A stretch of 52,477 bases of DNA from an uncultured Anaerolineales bacterium (GTDB lineage Bacteria > Chloroflexota > Anaerolineae > UBA4142): positions 1 through 52,477 of the forward strand of contig CAIKBD010000237.1 in the NCBI GenBank assembly GCA_903825565.1. Direction: 5' to 3'. Within the stretch, counting starts at the first letter, position 1. Every line of letters starts with the position of its first letter. The position numbers and the translations under genes were made by a program. Below are positions 1 to 6,942 of this stretch, piece by piece. The notes below the pieces were generated by a model. That model searched no databases. It had not been told where the DNA came from and worked only from the letters and a program-made list of their open reading frames with translations.

Positions 1-893
1 CCTTCGCAACCGCCGGGAATCATATCGTCGTTCATCAGCGCGACCGTCGAGCACGCGGCGACGCCGTAATCGAAAGGAAACTCGGGCCAACAGCGCACTG
101 CCATCGCGCCGGCATTGTACTGCTCGGCGATCTCTTTCACGGCGAGGTACGCGCGTGCCTGTTGATCTTCTTTTTCCGGCGGCACTTCGGATTGATCGTC
201 AATCAAGGTGCGAATGTGCGCCTTGGTCGCTTCGACTTGCGTAGCCGGCATCGCGCGCGCGCGATCAAACACGTGACCCAGCCCGACCGTCACCACTTCG
301 ACGCCGAGTTTCGCGCGCAGTTCCATTTCGTTGAAGGATAAATCGTAAAAACCTTGTGCACGCGTGCCCAGCAACACGACCTTGGTTTTGCGGAGACCGC
401 GCACCAAACTCAACACGCGCAACATTCGCCCCATCTCGTCTTGAAAAATCACGTCGCCGGGATTGGCGAGCAGGTAACGGAACGGGCGACCGATTTTATA
501 GAAATGACTCGAATTGACATTCAGCCCGACGAGCGAGTTGAGTCGCAAACGGCCGGTCGCTTCCGCCGGTTCCGGCAAGCCCCACAAAATGATCGGCACG
601 CTGAAACTCTCGACCAGGTCGAGCGCGAGGTCGCCCATCGTGAACGTGCCGCTCTGAATAATCAGCGCGTCAATTTGCGCTTGATGAAAAAATGTCGCCG
701 CACGCGCGATCAAGCCAGGCGTGGGATTGTCCGGGTTGTCGAGAATAATATCATCCGGCGCAATCAGTTCGACGTTGGGAAATTGTTTGAGCGCGGCGAC
801 CGAACGTTGATACAATTCGCGCGCCGCTTGATAATCGAAACGACTGCGCGCGAGACACGCCAAGCCGAGTCGCAAAACAGGAAAGGTTGGCAT
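1..893 (-). CDS. L-fucose/L-arabinose isomerase-family protein (3' end cut by window)
   Basis: This frame starts with ATG at 893, preceded by a strong AAGGAGTC ribosome site, and runs off the left edge after 297 codons. The protein has the N-terminal pattern of the FucI/AraA-like family of uncharacterised isomerases: an early SRFDYQAARE-like helix, then an IIQSGTF strand, then ILWGLPEPAEATGRLRLNSLVGLN. The family interconverts aldoses and ketoses, usually with a divalent metal, but most stand-alone members have no proven substrate. It is the last visible gene of the first importer cluster, separated from malG by a large hairpin. A second member of the same broad family lies at 16811-18229. 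The active-site half is outside the window, so activity cannot be judged. Confidence 0.8.
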   Translation of the reverse strand, partial: MPTFPVLRLGLACLARSRFDYQAARELYQRSVAALKQFPNVELIAPDDIILDNPDNPTPGLIARAATFFHQAQIDALIIQSGTFTMGDLALDLVESFSVPIILWGLPEPAEATGRLRLNSLVGLNVNSSHFYKIGRPFRYLLANPGDVIFQDEMGRMLRVLSLVRGLRKTKVVLLGTRAQGFYDLSFNEMELRAKLGVEVVTVGLGHVFDRARAMPATQVEATKAHIRTLIDDQSEVPPEKEDQQARAYLAVKEIAEQYNAGAMAVRCWPEFPFDYGVAACSTVALMNDDMIPGGCE

Positions 894-914
894 TTCAATT
901 GACTCCTTGAATAA

Positions 915-998
915 CCTCACCCCATTCCCCCAACCCCCTCTCCCCTCTCCTGAAATTTTCAGGAGAGGGGAGAGGGGGCAAGGGGGTGAAGGGTGAGG
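915..998. repeat. Long GC-rich intergenic hairpin of the CCTCACCC...GGGTGAGG type
   Basis: CCTCACCC at 915-922 pairs with GGGTGAGG at 991-998. Inside, a run of CCCCCTCTCCCCTCTCCTGAAA pairs almost perfectly with its complement around 955. The element fills the space between malG and the isomerase-like gene. It is related in style to the compound element at 52294-52461. It may end or attenuate transcription of the importer genes, but there is no clear T-run. Confidence 0.8.
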
Positions 999-1026
999 TA
1001 AAATAGTTGCAAAAAAAGTTGATTGA

Positions 1027-1875
1027 TTATCCCTTGACCGCGCCGGCAGTCAAGCCGCGCACGAGAAAACGTTGCAGGAACACGAAAATAATCATCACCG
1101 GCACGGTGACGACGACAGACGCCGCCATCATCCCTGCCCAATCGTGTTTGAATTGACCCAGGAACGACAAGAGCAAGCCCGGCGGAATTGTGCGGACTTC
1201 GACGCTCGTTGCGAGCGTGAGCGGGTAGAGCAAATTGTTCCAGCCATCGAGAAACGAAAAGAGACTGACCGCGAGCAAGCCCGGCGCGACCAGGGGCAGG
1301 ATGACGTGGCGCAGTGCGCCGAGCCGCGTGCAACCATCAATCAGCGCGGCTTCTTCGATTTCGGACGGGATGCCATCGAAAAAGCCCTTCATCATCCACA
1401 CCGAGAACGGCACGGCAAAGGTCGTGAACGAAATGATCAGGCCCAGGTATGTGTTGATGAGACCCAACTGACGGTACATCACATAGAGCGAAATTAGAAT
1501 GAGCACGTGCGGAAACATTTGCGTCGAAAGAATCGCGAGCAAGAGCGGACGCTTGCCGCTAAAACGCAAACGCGAAATCGCGTACCCCGCGAGCGAGGCG
1601 ACGACCATTGCCAGGATTGCCGTCGCGGTGCACGTGATGACGCTGTTGCGGACGTAGGTGATAAAGTCAGTGTAGCCGACCGTGAGGTTGGCATAGTTTT
1701 CCAAGGTCGCCGGCGAGGGAAACCATTGCGGCGGCGTCATATACGCGGCGAGATTCGTTTTGAACGATGAACTGAACAGCCAATATGCCGGAAAAAGCAA
1801 AGGCATCATAATCACCAACGTGATGATGTACAACACGGTGGTCTTGATGATGCGCCGCATTCGTTTGGGGGTCAT
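1027..1875 (-). CDS. Sugar ABC importer permease, MalG type
   Basis: This is one of two membrane subunits of a carbohydrate ABC importer. The 282-residue protein has about six hydrophobic segments (first near residues 11-33). The ATPase-docking EAA loop lies at about 174-199: EEAALIDG, nine residues, then LPLVAPG. The short tail ending GLTAGAVKG is typical of MalG-type partners. Its ATG overlaps the stop of the upstream malF by four bases (ATGA), so the pair is translationally coupled. No ATPase gene is nearby, so a shared MsmX/UgpC-type ATPase encoded elsewhere is expected. Its substrate is set by the binding protein at 3706-5055. Confidence 0.93.
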   Translation of the reverse strand: MTPKRMRRIIKTTVLYIITLVIMMPLLFPAYWLFSSSFKTNLAAYMTPPQWFPSPATLENYANLTVGYTDFITYVRNSVITCTATAILAMVVASLAGYAISRLRFSGKRPLLLAILSTQMFPHVLILISLYVMYRQLGLINTYLGLIISFTTFAVPFSVWMMKGFFDGIPSEIEEAALIDGCTRLGALRHVILPLVAPGLLAVSLFSFLDGWNNLLYPLTLATSVEVRTIPPGLLLSFLGQFKHDWAGMMAASVVVTVPVMIIFVFLQRFLVRGLTAGAVKG

Positions 1876-2804
1876 AACGCAATCTCCCGTTCAAAGCGCC
1901 GTACGTACAAGGCGGTCATTACCATCAACATCACGAGCCAGATCACCGCGACGGTCGCCGCATAGCCAAAGTTGAAATCGCTGAACGCAAGCCGGAAAAT
2001 GTAGATGACGAGTGTCGTCGTCGAATAGATCGGTCCGCCCTGGGTCATTACCCAGATGAGCGGAAAGTTGTTAAAGTTGCGAATGAGCATCAGGATCGTT
2101 GTGATGACCATAATGTTTTGGAGATGCGGAATCGTAATGTTCCAAAACACCTGGAGCGGATTCGCGCCATCAATGCTCGCCGCGTCTTTTAATTCGCTGG
2201 GAATGCTTTGCAAGCCGGCGAGAAACATCAGCATATAAAACGGTGTTTGATTCCACACATTCGCGGTGATGACCGCAGTCATTGCCAGATTGGGACGCGC
2301 GAGCCAGGGCTGGTTTGAATCAATCACGCCGAACGCGCGCAAAATATAATTGACCACACCCACGTCGAAATTGAAAATGTACGTGAACAGGAAACCGACG
2401 ACGATGAACGGCACGATCCAGGGAATCAAACAGATGCCGCGCAAGACGCGACTGAACGGCAGATTTTGATCTAACAAAATTGCGAGCAATAGCCCGCCGA
2501 TAAAACTAAACAACACTGATGCGCCGCTAAAGAAAAACGTGTTCCAGAGCGATTCCCAAAATACCTTGTCTTGCAAAATCTTGCCATAGTTGTTCAGGTA
2601 TGCCGGCGTCGGTCCTGCCGGGTCGAGCAGACTATAGTTGAGCGTGGACAAGTACGCGCCGCGCACGAGCGGGTAGAGAATGACGAAACCCATAATCGCG
2701 ACCGCCGGCGCGATGAGAAGCATCGCCAAACCGGTTTCGTTCCAGGGACTATGCCAGCGCGCAAGCCATTTGCGCCACGCGATGGTTTCAACTTTGAAAC
2801 TCAC
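1872..2804 (-). CDS. Sugar ABC importer permease, MalF type
   Basis: This 310-residue inner-membrane protein is the partner of the MalG-type permease. I place the start at GTG 2804, seven bases after AAAGGAG and just after the stop of the epimerase gene. The longer open frame upstream would overlap that gene and has no membrane-protein character. The first membrane segment is at about residues 26-48. The EAA loop (DAASIDGANPLQVFWNITIP) lies at about 205-230, followed by two more membrane segments. An ATG three codons upstream of the GTG is in another frame and meets a stop at once. Confidence 0.9.
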   Translation of the reverse strand: MSFKVETIAWRKWLARWHSPWNETGLAMLLIAPAVAIMGFVILYPLVRGAYLSTLNYSLLDPAGPTPAYLNNYGKILQDKVFWESLWNTFFFSGASVLFSFIGGLLLAILLDQNLPFSRVLRGICLIPWIVPFIVVGFLFTYIFNFDVGVVNYILRAFGVIDSNQPWLARPNLAMTAVITANVWNQTPFYMLMFLAGLQSIPSELKDAASIDGANPLQVFWNITIPHLQNIMVITTILMLIRNFNNFPLIWVMTQGGPIYSTTTLVIYIFRLAFSDFNFGYAATVAVIWLVMLMVMTALYVRRFEREIAL

Positions 2805-2821
2805 TGCATCACTCCTTTTGT

Positions 2822-3637
2822 CTACGTCGCCAGCCAACGCCGCGTATTTTCCAAGCCCTTGCGCGCGGCAGTGTCGGGATCGGGTAGGGGCAACGCTTCG
2901 AGCGCGAGGTAGCCGGCGTAACCTATCTCGCGCAGAGTACGAACAATTGCCGGCAAGTCCAGGTGGCCCGCGCCGGGATACCAACGATTGCTGTCCGAAA
3001 AATGGACGAGCGCCAAATGTTTGCCGGCGGTGCGAATCGCGTCTTGAATGGAAACTTCTTCGATGTTCATATGAAAATTGTCTAGCAAGATGCCCGACGA
3101 ACGTAAATCATTTTCCTGGATGAGCGCGACCATTTCTTCGGCGCGATTAAAGCAATTCGTTTCGTACCGATTGATCGCTTCGAGCGCGAGCGTCACCCCG
3201 TGCGCGCCGGCATACGCGTCAATCTCGCGCATATGCTCCGCGATGCGCGCCATTTGGATGCGGCGCGTTTCCGCATCGTGGCTCACGTTGCCGTGCACCA
3301 CACCGACCATCGCCATCGTACCGAATTTTTGGCAAAGGTCAATGTGGAGGTGGATGCGTTCCAACGCTTGTTGGCGCACACGCGCATCCGCATCGGCGAA
3401 ACTGAACGTGTCGCCGCCGTACACCAACCCAGGTCCAATCGAACTGACCGGCAAATGATGCGCGTGCAATTGTGCGCGCAACGCATCCGCATCAATCGTC
3501 CACAAATCGTGAATGTGCAATTCGACGGCATCGTAACCCAGCGCGGCGGCTTGCGTGATGCCGTGCGCCAAACCGTTTTTGAAAATGATCGGCGCGCCGC
3601 GTGGATTATCGGGAGAAATGGAGAGACTGATCTTCAT
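2822..3637 (-). CDS. D-tagatose/D-psicose 3-epimerase-like sugar isomerase
   Basis: This is a 271-residue TIM-barrel isomerase of the AP-endonuclease-2 / DTE fold. Four metal ligands fall at E153 (in ALEAINRYET), D186 (in LLDNFHMN), H212 (in VHFSDSNR) and E247. Their spacing of 33, 26 and 35 is the same as in characterised D-psicose 3-epimerases, as I recall that family, and the R218 and PGAGHLD phosphate/sugar-binding segment is present. It probably inverts C3 of a ketose or a derivative after uptake. I chose ATG 3637 over an in-frame TTG at 3667 because that TTG sits inside the stem of a hairpin and the family starts at MKISLS. It lies between the binding protein and the permeases, so it acts on the imported compound or its product. 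Confidence 0.88.
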   Translation of the reverse strand: MKISLSISPDNPRGAPIIFKNGLAHGITQAAALGYDAVELHIHDLWTIDADALRAQLHAHHLPVSSIGPGLVYGGDTFSFADADARVRQQALERIHLHIDLCQKFGTMAMVGVVHGNVSHDAETRRIQMARIAEHMREIDAYAGAHGVTLALEAINRYETNCFNRAEEMVALIQENDLRSSGILLDNFHMNIEEVSIQDAIRTAGKHLALVHFSDSNRWYPGAGHLDLPAIVRTLREIGYAGYLALEALPLPDPDTAARKGLENTRRWLAT

Positions 3638-3655
3638 TGAGGTCGCTTTCGCGTA

Positions 3656-3693
3656 AACGCGCGCCAATACGGAAGAGTGTATTGGCGCGCGTT
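3656..3693 (-). terminator. Perfect 15-bp stem hairpin after the first binding-protein gene
   Basis: AACGCGCGCCAATAC at 3656-3670 pairs perfectly with 3679-3693 around an 8-base loop, 12 bases after the binding-protein stop. On the transcribed strand only a short TTT follows. It is more likely a partial terminator or an mRNA stabiliser, as described between malE and malF of E. coli, than a full stop, because the permease genes continue downstream. Confidence 0.75.
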
Positions 3694-3705
3694 GTCCATT
3701 GCAAC

Positions 3706-5055
3706 TTACAAACCGTAGACGATCTTGAGGTTCGCTTGCGCGTCCTTGAGAATCTTTTCAATCGAGTCGTTCGTCGTGACCGCTTGTTGCATCGCGACGA
3801 GCATGAACTCGGAAGCGGCGGCGAACTTGGGACCGAATGGCAGAGATTGCGACGAGGGAATGACATCCTTGAGGTACGCTTGGCTCACGGGATCGGCGAA
3901 CTTGTCTTTGAACTTGTCCGTCAACGTCTTGAGCGGCGGGATGGATCCGAGCGGGATATAGTAATCGGTCACCGCGAGATCGCTCGACACCAACGCTTGG
4001 ATGAACTTGAATGCCATCGCCTTGTTCTGGCACGCCTTGGAAATTGCCAATTCGTGGTTGTCGGTGACGGTGACGGCTTTGCCGAGTTTGCCTTTCGGAA
4101 TACTCGTGACCGCCCAGGTTTCGTGGAACACTTTGTCGTCCAACAAATCCTTGTTGATGCTCGCGAGTGTGCCTTTGAAATACGGTCCGTCCCAGGCAAA
4201 GACTTCTTTTTCACCGGCGCTGAATTGGCGGAAATCGCGGAGGATCAAGCCGGGCGGATTGTACTTTTGATTCGTGATTTCGCGCAACCACGTAAAGTAC
4301 GCGACCATTTCCGGCGCATCAAAATTCGGCTTGCCATCTTTGTACGGTTGCGCGCCGAACGTCAACATCCAGGGCCATTGATGCACGAGCGCGTACTGGC
4401 GCTTGGTCGTGTCCAAACCCATGCCGTACACTTCGCCCTTGCTTTGGTCTTTGATCGCCTTGAACGCGGCGTTGAGTTCGTCAATCGTTTGCGGCGGCTT
4501 GTTCGGATCGAGACCGAATTTCTTCATCATCTTTTTGCTGTACCAAAACGCGTGCGGGGTAATCGACCAGGGAATCGCGTACAGTTTGTCTTGGTACGTC
4601 GCGGCTTGCAAGTTCGCGGGCGTGTTGTCCGCCAAGTACTCTTTCGTCACGTACGAATCGAGCGGCTCGAGCGCGCTCATCCCCGCCAGCTCGAACGGCA
4701 TATTCGACGACAGTTGCATCACATCGGGCGGATTGCCGCCGGTTGTGGCGATGATGATTTGATTTTGAATTTCACCGAAACCGTACGGCACGTTCTTGAT
4801 CGTCACGCCGGGATTTTCGGATTGGAACTTGGCGATAATTTTTTCGACATTCTTGCGCGTCACTTCTTCGGCAGAAGCCCAGTTGAAAAACGTGAGCGTG
4901 GTTTGCTTGGCGGCGGGCGTCGCCGTCACAACTTTTTCGACGACCTTCTCGACCGTTTGCGGCGTGGGCGCGGCACATCCGGCGAGCATCGCCAAGCCAA
5001 CCGCACCGGCGGACGCCTTGAGAAATTCACGACGAGTAAGATTTTTTTCTGACAT
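3706..5055 (-). CDS. Extracellular sugar-binding lipoprotein (ABC importer, family 1)
   Basis: This 449-residue binding protein delivers substrate to the MalF/MalG pair. The N-terminus has a twin-arginine motif (TRREFLK, Arg 8-9) followed by a hydrophobic stretch and a lipobox LAGC with Cys 27. It is therefore probably a Tat-exported lipoprotein. A short linker rich in Thr/Val/Lys (VEKVVEKVVTATP) precedes the binding fold. SD GGGAGG sits six bases before ATG 5055, and two in-frame starts a few bases upstream are less well spaced. It is first in its operon, behind a consensus promoter at 5186-5214. The substrate cannot be read from sequence, but the epimerase next door suggests a ketose or keto-sugar. 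Confidence 0.92.
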   Translation of the reverse strand: MSEKNLTRREFLKASAGAVGLAMLAGCAAPTPQTVEKVVEKVVTATPAAKQTTLTFFNWASAEEVTRKNVEKIIAKFQSENPGVTIKNVPYGFGEIQNQIIIATTGGNPPDVMQLSSNMPFELAGMSALEPLDSYVTKEYLADNTPANLQAATYQDKLYAIPWSITPHAFWYSKKMMKKFGLDPNKPPQTIDELNAAFKAIKDQSKGEVYGMGLDTTKRQYALVHQWPWMLTFGAQPYKDGKPNFDAPEMVAYFTWLREITNQKYNPPGLILRDFRQFSAGEKEVFAWDGPYFKGTLASINKDLLDDKVFHETWAVTSIPKGKLGKAVTVTDNHELAISKACQNKAMAFKFIQALVSSDLAVTDYYIPLGSIPPLKTLTDKFKDKFADPVSQAYLKDVIPSSQSLPFGPKFAAASEFMLVAMQQAVTTNDSIEKILKDAQANLKIVYGL

Positions 5056-5130
5056 CATCAACCTCCCTTGGTTTGTGGGCAGAATCGAATCCGGGTAAAG
5101 AAAGCATTTTCATAGAATTCGCGTTCAGGA

Positions 5131-5140
5131 CACCTCCTTT
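5131..5140 (-). promoter_or_regulatory. SD-consensus motif in the leader of binding-protein gene 1
   Basis: AAAGGAGGTG, a full anti-SD complement, lies about 76 bases before the ATG, while the gene has its own SD. The same motif lies at a similar distance before the two other binding-protein genes (32625 and 49750). No convincing leader peptide follows at a normal distance. Confidence 0.4.
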
Positions 5141-5148
5141 ATTTTTTC

Positions 5149-5223
5149 TGCAATAATTTGCAAAATAACTGAAATTTCACGCAAGATTATACTTAATTAT
5201 CATTTTATTGTCAATATATTGCA
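5149..5223. promoter_or_regulatory. Candidate paired operators for the divergent LacI regulator
   Basis: Two related palindromes lie in the divergent promoter region: TGCAATAATTTGCA at 5149-5162 and GTCAATATATTGCA at 5210-5223. The second overlaps the -35 boxes of both divergent promoters, so one bound dimer could repress both. They lack the central CpG usual for LacI operators, so the assignment is tentative. Confidence 0.45.
5186..5214 (-). promoter_or_regulatory. Consensus sigma-70-type promoter of the first importer operon
   Basis: On the minus strand TTGACA (5214-5209), a 17-base spacer and TATAAT (5191-5186) match the consensus at all twelve positions. The start site would fall near 5179, giving a leader of about 125 bases. 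The surroundings are markedly AT-rich. Confidence 0.85.
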
Positions 5224-5247
5224 TTAACTATGAGATTGTAGTATAAT
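5219..5247 (+). promoter_or_regulatory. Promoter of the divergent lacI-type gene
   Basis: TTGCAT at 5219-5224, a 17-base spacer and a perfect TATAAT at 5242-5247 read toward the regulator gene at 5293. The -35 box lies only five bases from the -35 of the opposing promoter. Confidence 0.8.
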
Positions 5248-5292
5248 CCAAACACGCACAAGTCATTTCAAAGACAGCCCCAAGGAATCGCT

Positions 5293-6327
5293 ATGAACAA
5301 ACCGAGTCAACGCGCGACACTGGCGGATATTGCGGAACGCGCCGGCGTTTCTGCCTCGTCCGTATCGCGCGTGTTGAATAACAAAATGCCGATGAGCGAT
5401 CACGTGCGTGCGCAAGTTCTCGCGGCGGCAGAATCGCTGGGTTATGAACCGAAACGCCGGGAGGCACGCGAGGCGAATGTCGGCGTGATTGCGTTGATTA
5501 TCACCGAAACCGTCAACCCGTACTTTCACGAAATCGTTCAGGGCGCGCAAGACGAAGCCGAACGCACGAATTTATTTTCCGTCGTCGTCAACTCGACGCC
5601 GAACGAAGAGCACAAACACATCATGGTGCAAACGTTATCCGCCCTGCCGCTGTGCGGCGTGATTCTGTGCGCAGGACAACTCGCCAGCGACTCGCTGATT
5701 GATTTTTACGAGCAGAGCCGGGTGCCGCTCGTCGTGATCAATCGCCGCGTCGCGCGCGCGAACGTGCCGTGCATCGTGATTGATTACGAGAACGCGTTGT
5801 TACGCGCGACCCAGCATTTGCTTTCGCTCGGACATACGCGCATCGCGTACCTCGCCGGGCCCAGCGCAGTCGAAACGTCGCAGTTGCGCCGGCGCGGGAT
5901 CGAACTCGCGCTCGCGGCGCAGGGTTTGAGTTTGCACCCCGAGTTCTGCCCCGCCTCGTTGCCGAATGTCACCGGCGGCTTTCAAGCGATGAGCAACTTG
6001 CTACACCTTGCCGAAGCCGAACGTCCGACCGCCGTGATCGCGTACAATGATCTCGTCGCGATTGGCGCGTTGAACGCAGTGCGCGCCGCCGGCTTGCGCG
6101 TGCCCGAAGACATTTCAGTCATCGGGTGCGATGACATTCCAATGGCAACGTACACGAATCCGCCGCTCACAACCGTCTCAATTCCCAAGTATCAGATCGG
6201 CAAACTCGCAGTGCAGACCTTGTGTCAGGTGCGCGCTAAACAAGCCGCGCCGGGCGGCTACACCCAGATCGAGGGATCGCTGATCGTGCGCGATTCAACT
6301 GCCGCCGTGGTTGGCACGGTCAAGTAA
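5293..6327 (+). CDS. LacI-family transcriptional regulator
   Basis: This 344-residue repressor-type protein has an N-terminal helix-turn-helix (TLADIAERAGVSASSVSRVLNN, about residues 9-30), a hinge helix, and a periplasmic-binding-like sugar-sensing domain. That domain carries AYNDLVAIGALNAVRAAG and VPEDISVIGCDDIPMA, the classic segments of the family. It is divergent from the first importer operon and shares its promoter region, so it most likely controls that operon and itself. The start ATG 5293 follows AAGGA by six bases. The inducer is probably the imported sugar. Confidence 0.93.
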   Translation: MNKPSQRATLADIAERAGVSASSVSRVLNNKMPMSDHVRAQVLAAAESLGYEPKRREAREANVGVIALIITETVNPYFHEIVQGAQDEAERTNLFSVVVNSTPNEEHKHIMVQTLSALPLCGVILCAGQLASDSLIDFYEQSRVPLVVINRRVARANVPCIVIDYENALLRATQHLLSLGHTRIAYLAGPSAVETSQLRRRGIELALAAQGLSLHPEFCPASLPNVTGGFQAMSNLLHLAEAERPTAVIAYNDLVAIGALNAVRAAGLRVPEDISVIGCDDIPMATYTNPPLTTVSIPKYQIGKLAVQTLCQVRAKQAAPGGYTQIEGSLIVRDSTAAVVGTVK

Positions 6328-6404
6328 TTCTACCTCAAGTCAAAAAGTTTTGCGCTATTGCAGAAAAACCGCGCCAGCGCGCACAGATTGAGCGCACCGT
6401 CGCG

Positions 6405-6593
6405 GTGCTAGGTTTCTTTGAGCGCCGCCGGCAACGCACGCAACCCGTTCGAACTCATGTAGCGCGTCGCCAAAAATCCACGACGATCCACGTCACGCCG
6501 GCGGCGATCTGCCGTTTCAGTTCCGCTCAAGTCCGGCGCACTTGCCGCGTCCACGCGCCCTTGCGGCGCAATGATCCAAATCTGCTGATCCAT
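6405..6593 (-). pseudogene. Decayed STAS-domain (anti-sigma-factor antagonist-like) gene
   Basis: Reading on the minus strand from 6593 gives MDQQIWIIAPQGRVDAASAPDL, a normal STAS first half. The next part is restored only by moving one base forward, giving ELKRQIAAGVTWIVVDF. A second shift returns to the first frame and gives YMSSNGLRALPAALKET, which is the STAS phosphoserine-helix motif (SSNGLRAL). The piece then stops, well short of the roughly 100-110 residues of a complete domain. Two compensating frameshifts plus truncation mark it as a pseudogene. It may once have partnered a phosphatase or kinase, and it now lies next to a large sensor kinase on the other strand. Confidence 0.75.
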
Positions 6594-6853
6594 GCCGCTT
6601 CACCTGTCCATCTTTTTGATCATCCTCACGCAATTGCGTTTTTACTCATGGCTTGCACATGATCTTTGAAGACCTATTCGCTTTTTCCCCAAGAGGAAGC
6701 ACAACGCTCTATGCACGCGTAGAACTCGAATATGCGGACTGTGATGCGGGGGCTTGCTTCCCCTATTGCCCGGCAACGAAATGCGCGGCTTAACATGGGG
6801 TTTGGTGACAGTGAAACACATTGGCATCAATCGTCAGGTGAGAGGAATTATAC

Positions 6854-6882
6854 TTGTCTACTTTGTAGAAAAGAGATACAAT
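6854..6882 (+). promoter_or_regulatory. Promoter of the hybrid kinase gene
   Basis: TTGTCT at 6854-6859, a 17-base spacer and TACAAT at 6877-6882 lie about 60 bases before the kinase start. Each box is one or two bases from consensus. Confidence 0.6.
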
Positions 6883-6942
6883 TTATATGTACCAATAGCA
6901 AACGCACCGAAAAGCAAAGGCAATGTTGGGGGAACAATTATG

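Larger units (their letters stand above)
6328..6939. other. Gene-poor gap between lacI and the PAS kinase
   Basis: This 612-base stretch holds a small GCACCG/CGGTGC hairpin at 6392-6406, the STAS pseudogene at 6405-6593 and the kinase promoter at 6854-6882. Between 6594 and 6853 I see no open frame with protein-like character and no repeat. An in-frame upstream extension of the kinase frame to 6754 looks non-coding. Confidence 0.7.

Noticed and set aside
3637-5052. A 471-codon open frame antisense to the first binding-protein gene
   Set aside because: The translation is rich in Arg/His with no motif. It is an artefact of the high-GC codon use of the real gene on the other strand.
5040-5127. 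Possible 28-codon leader peptide starting at the ATG near 5127
   Set aside because: The SD-like motif is about 17 bases away, the frame overlaps the binding-protein start and the other two leaders have no equivalent.
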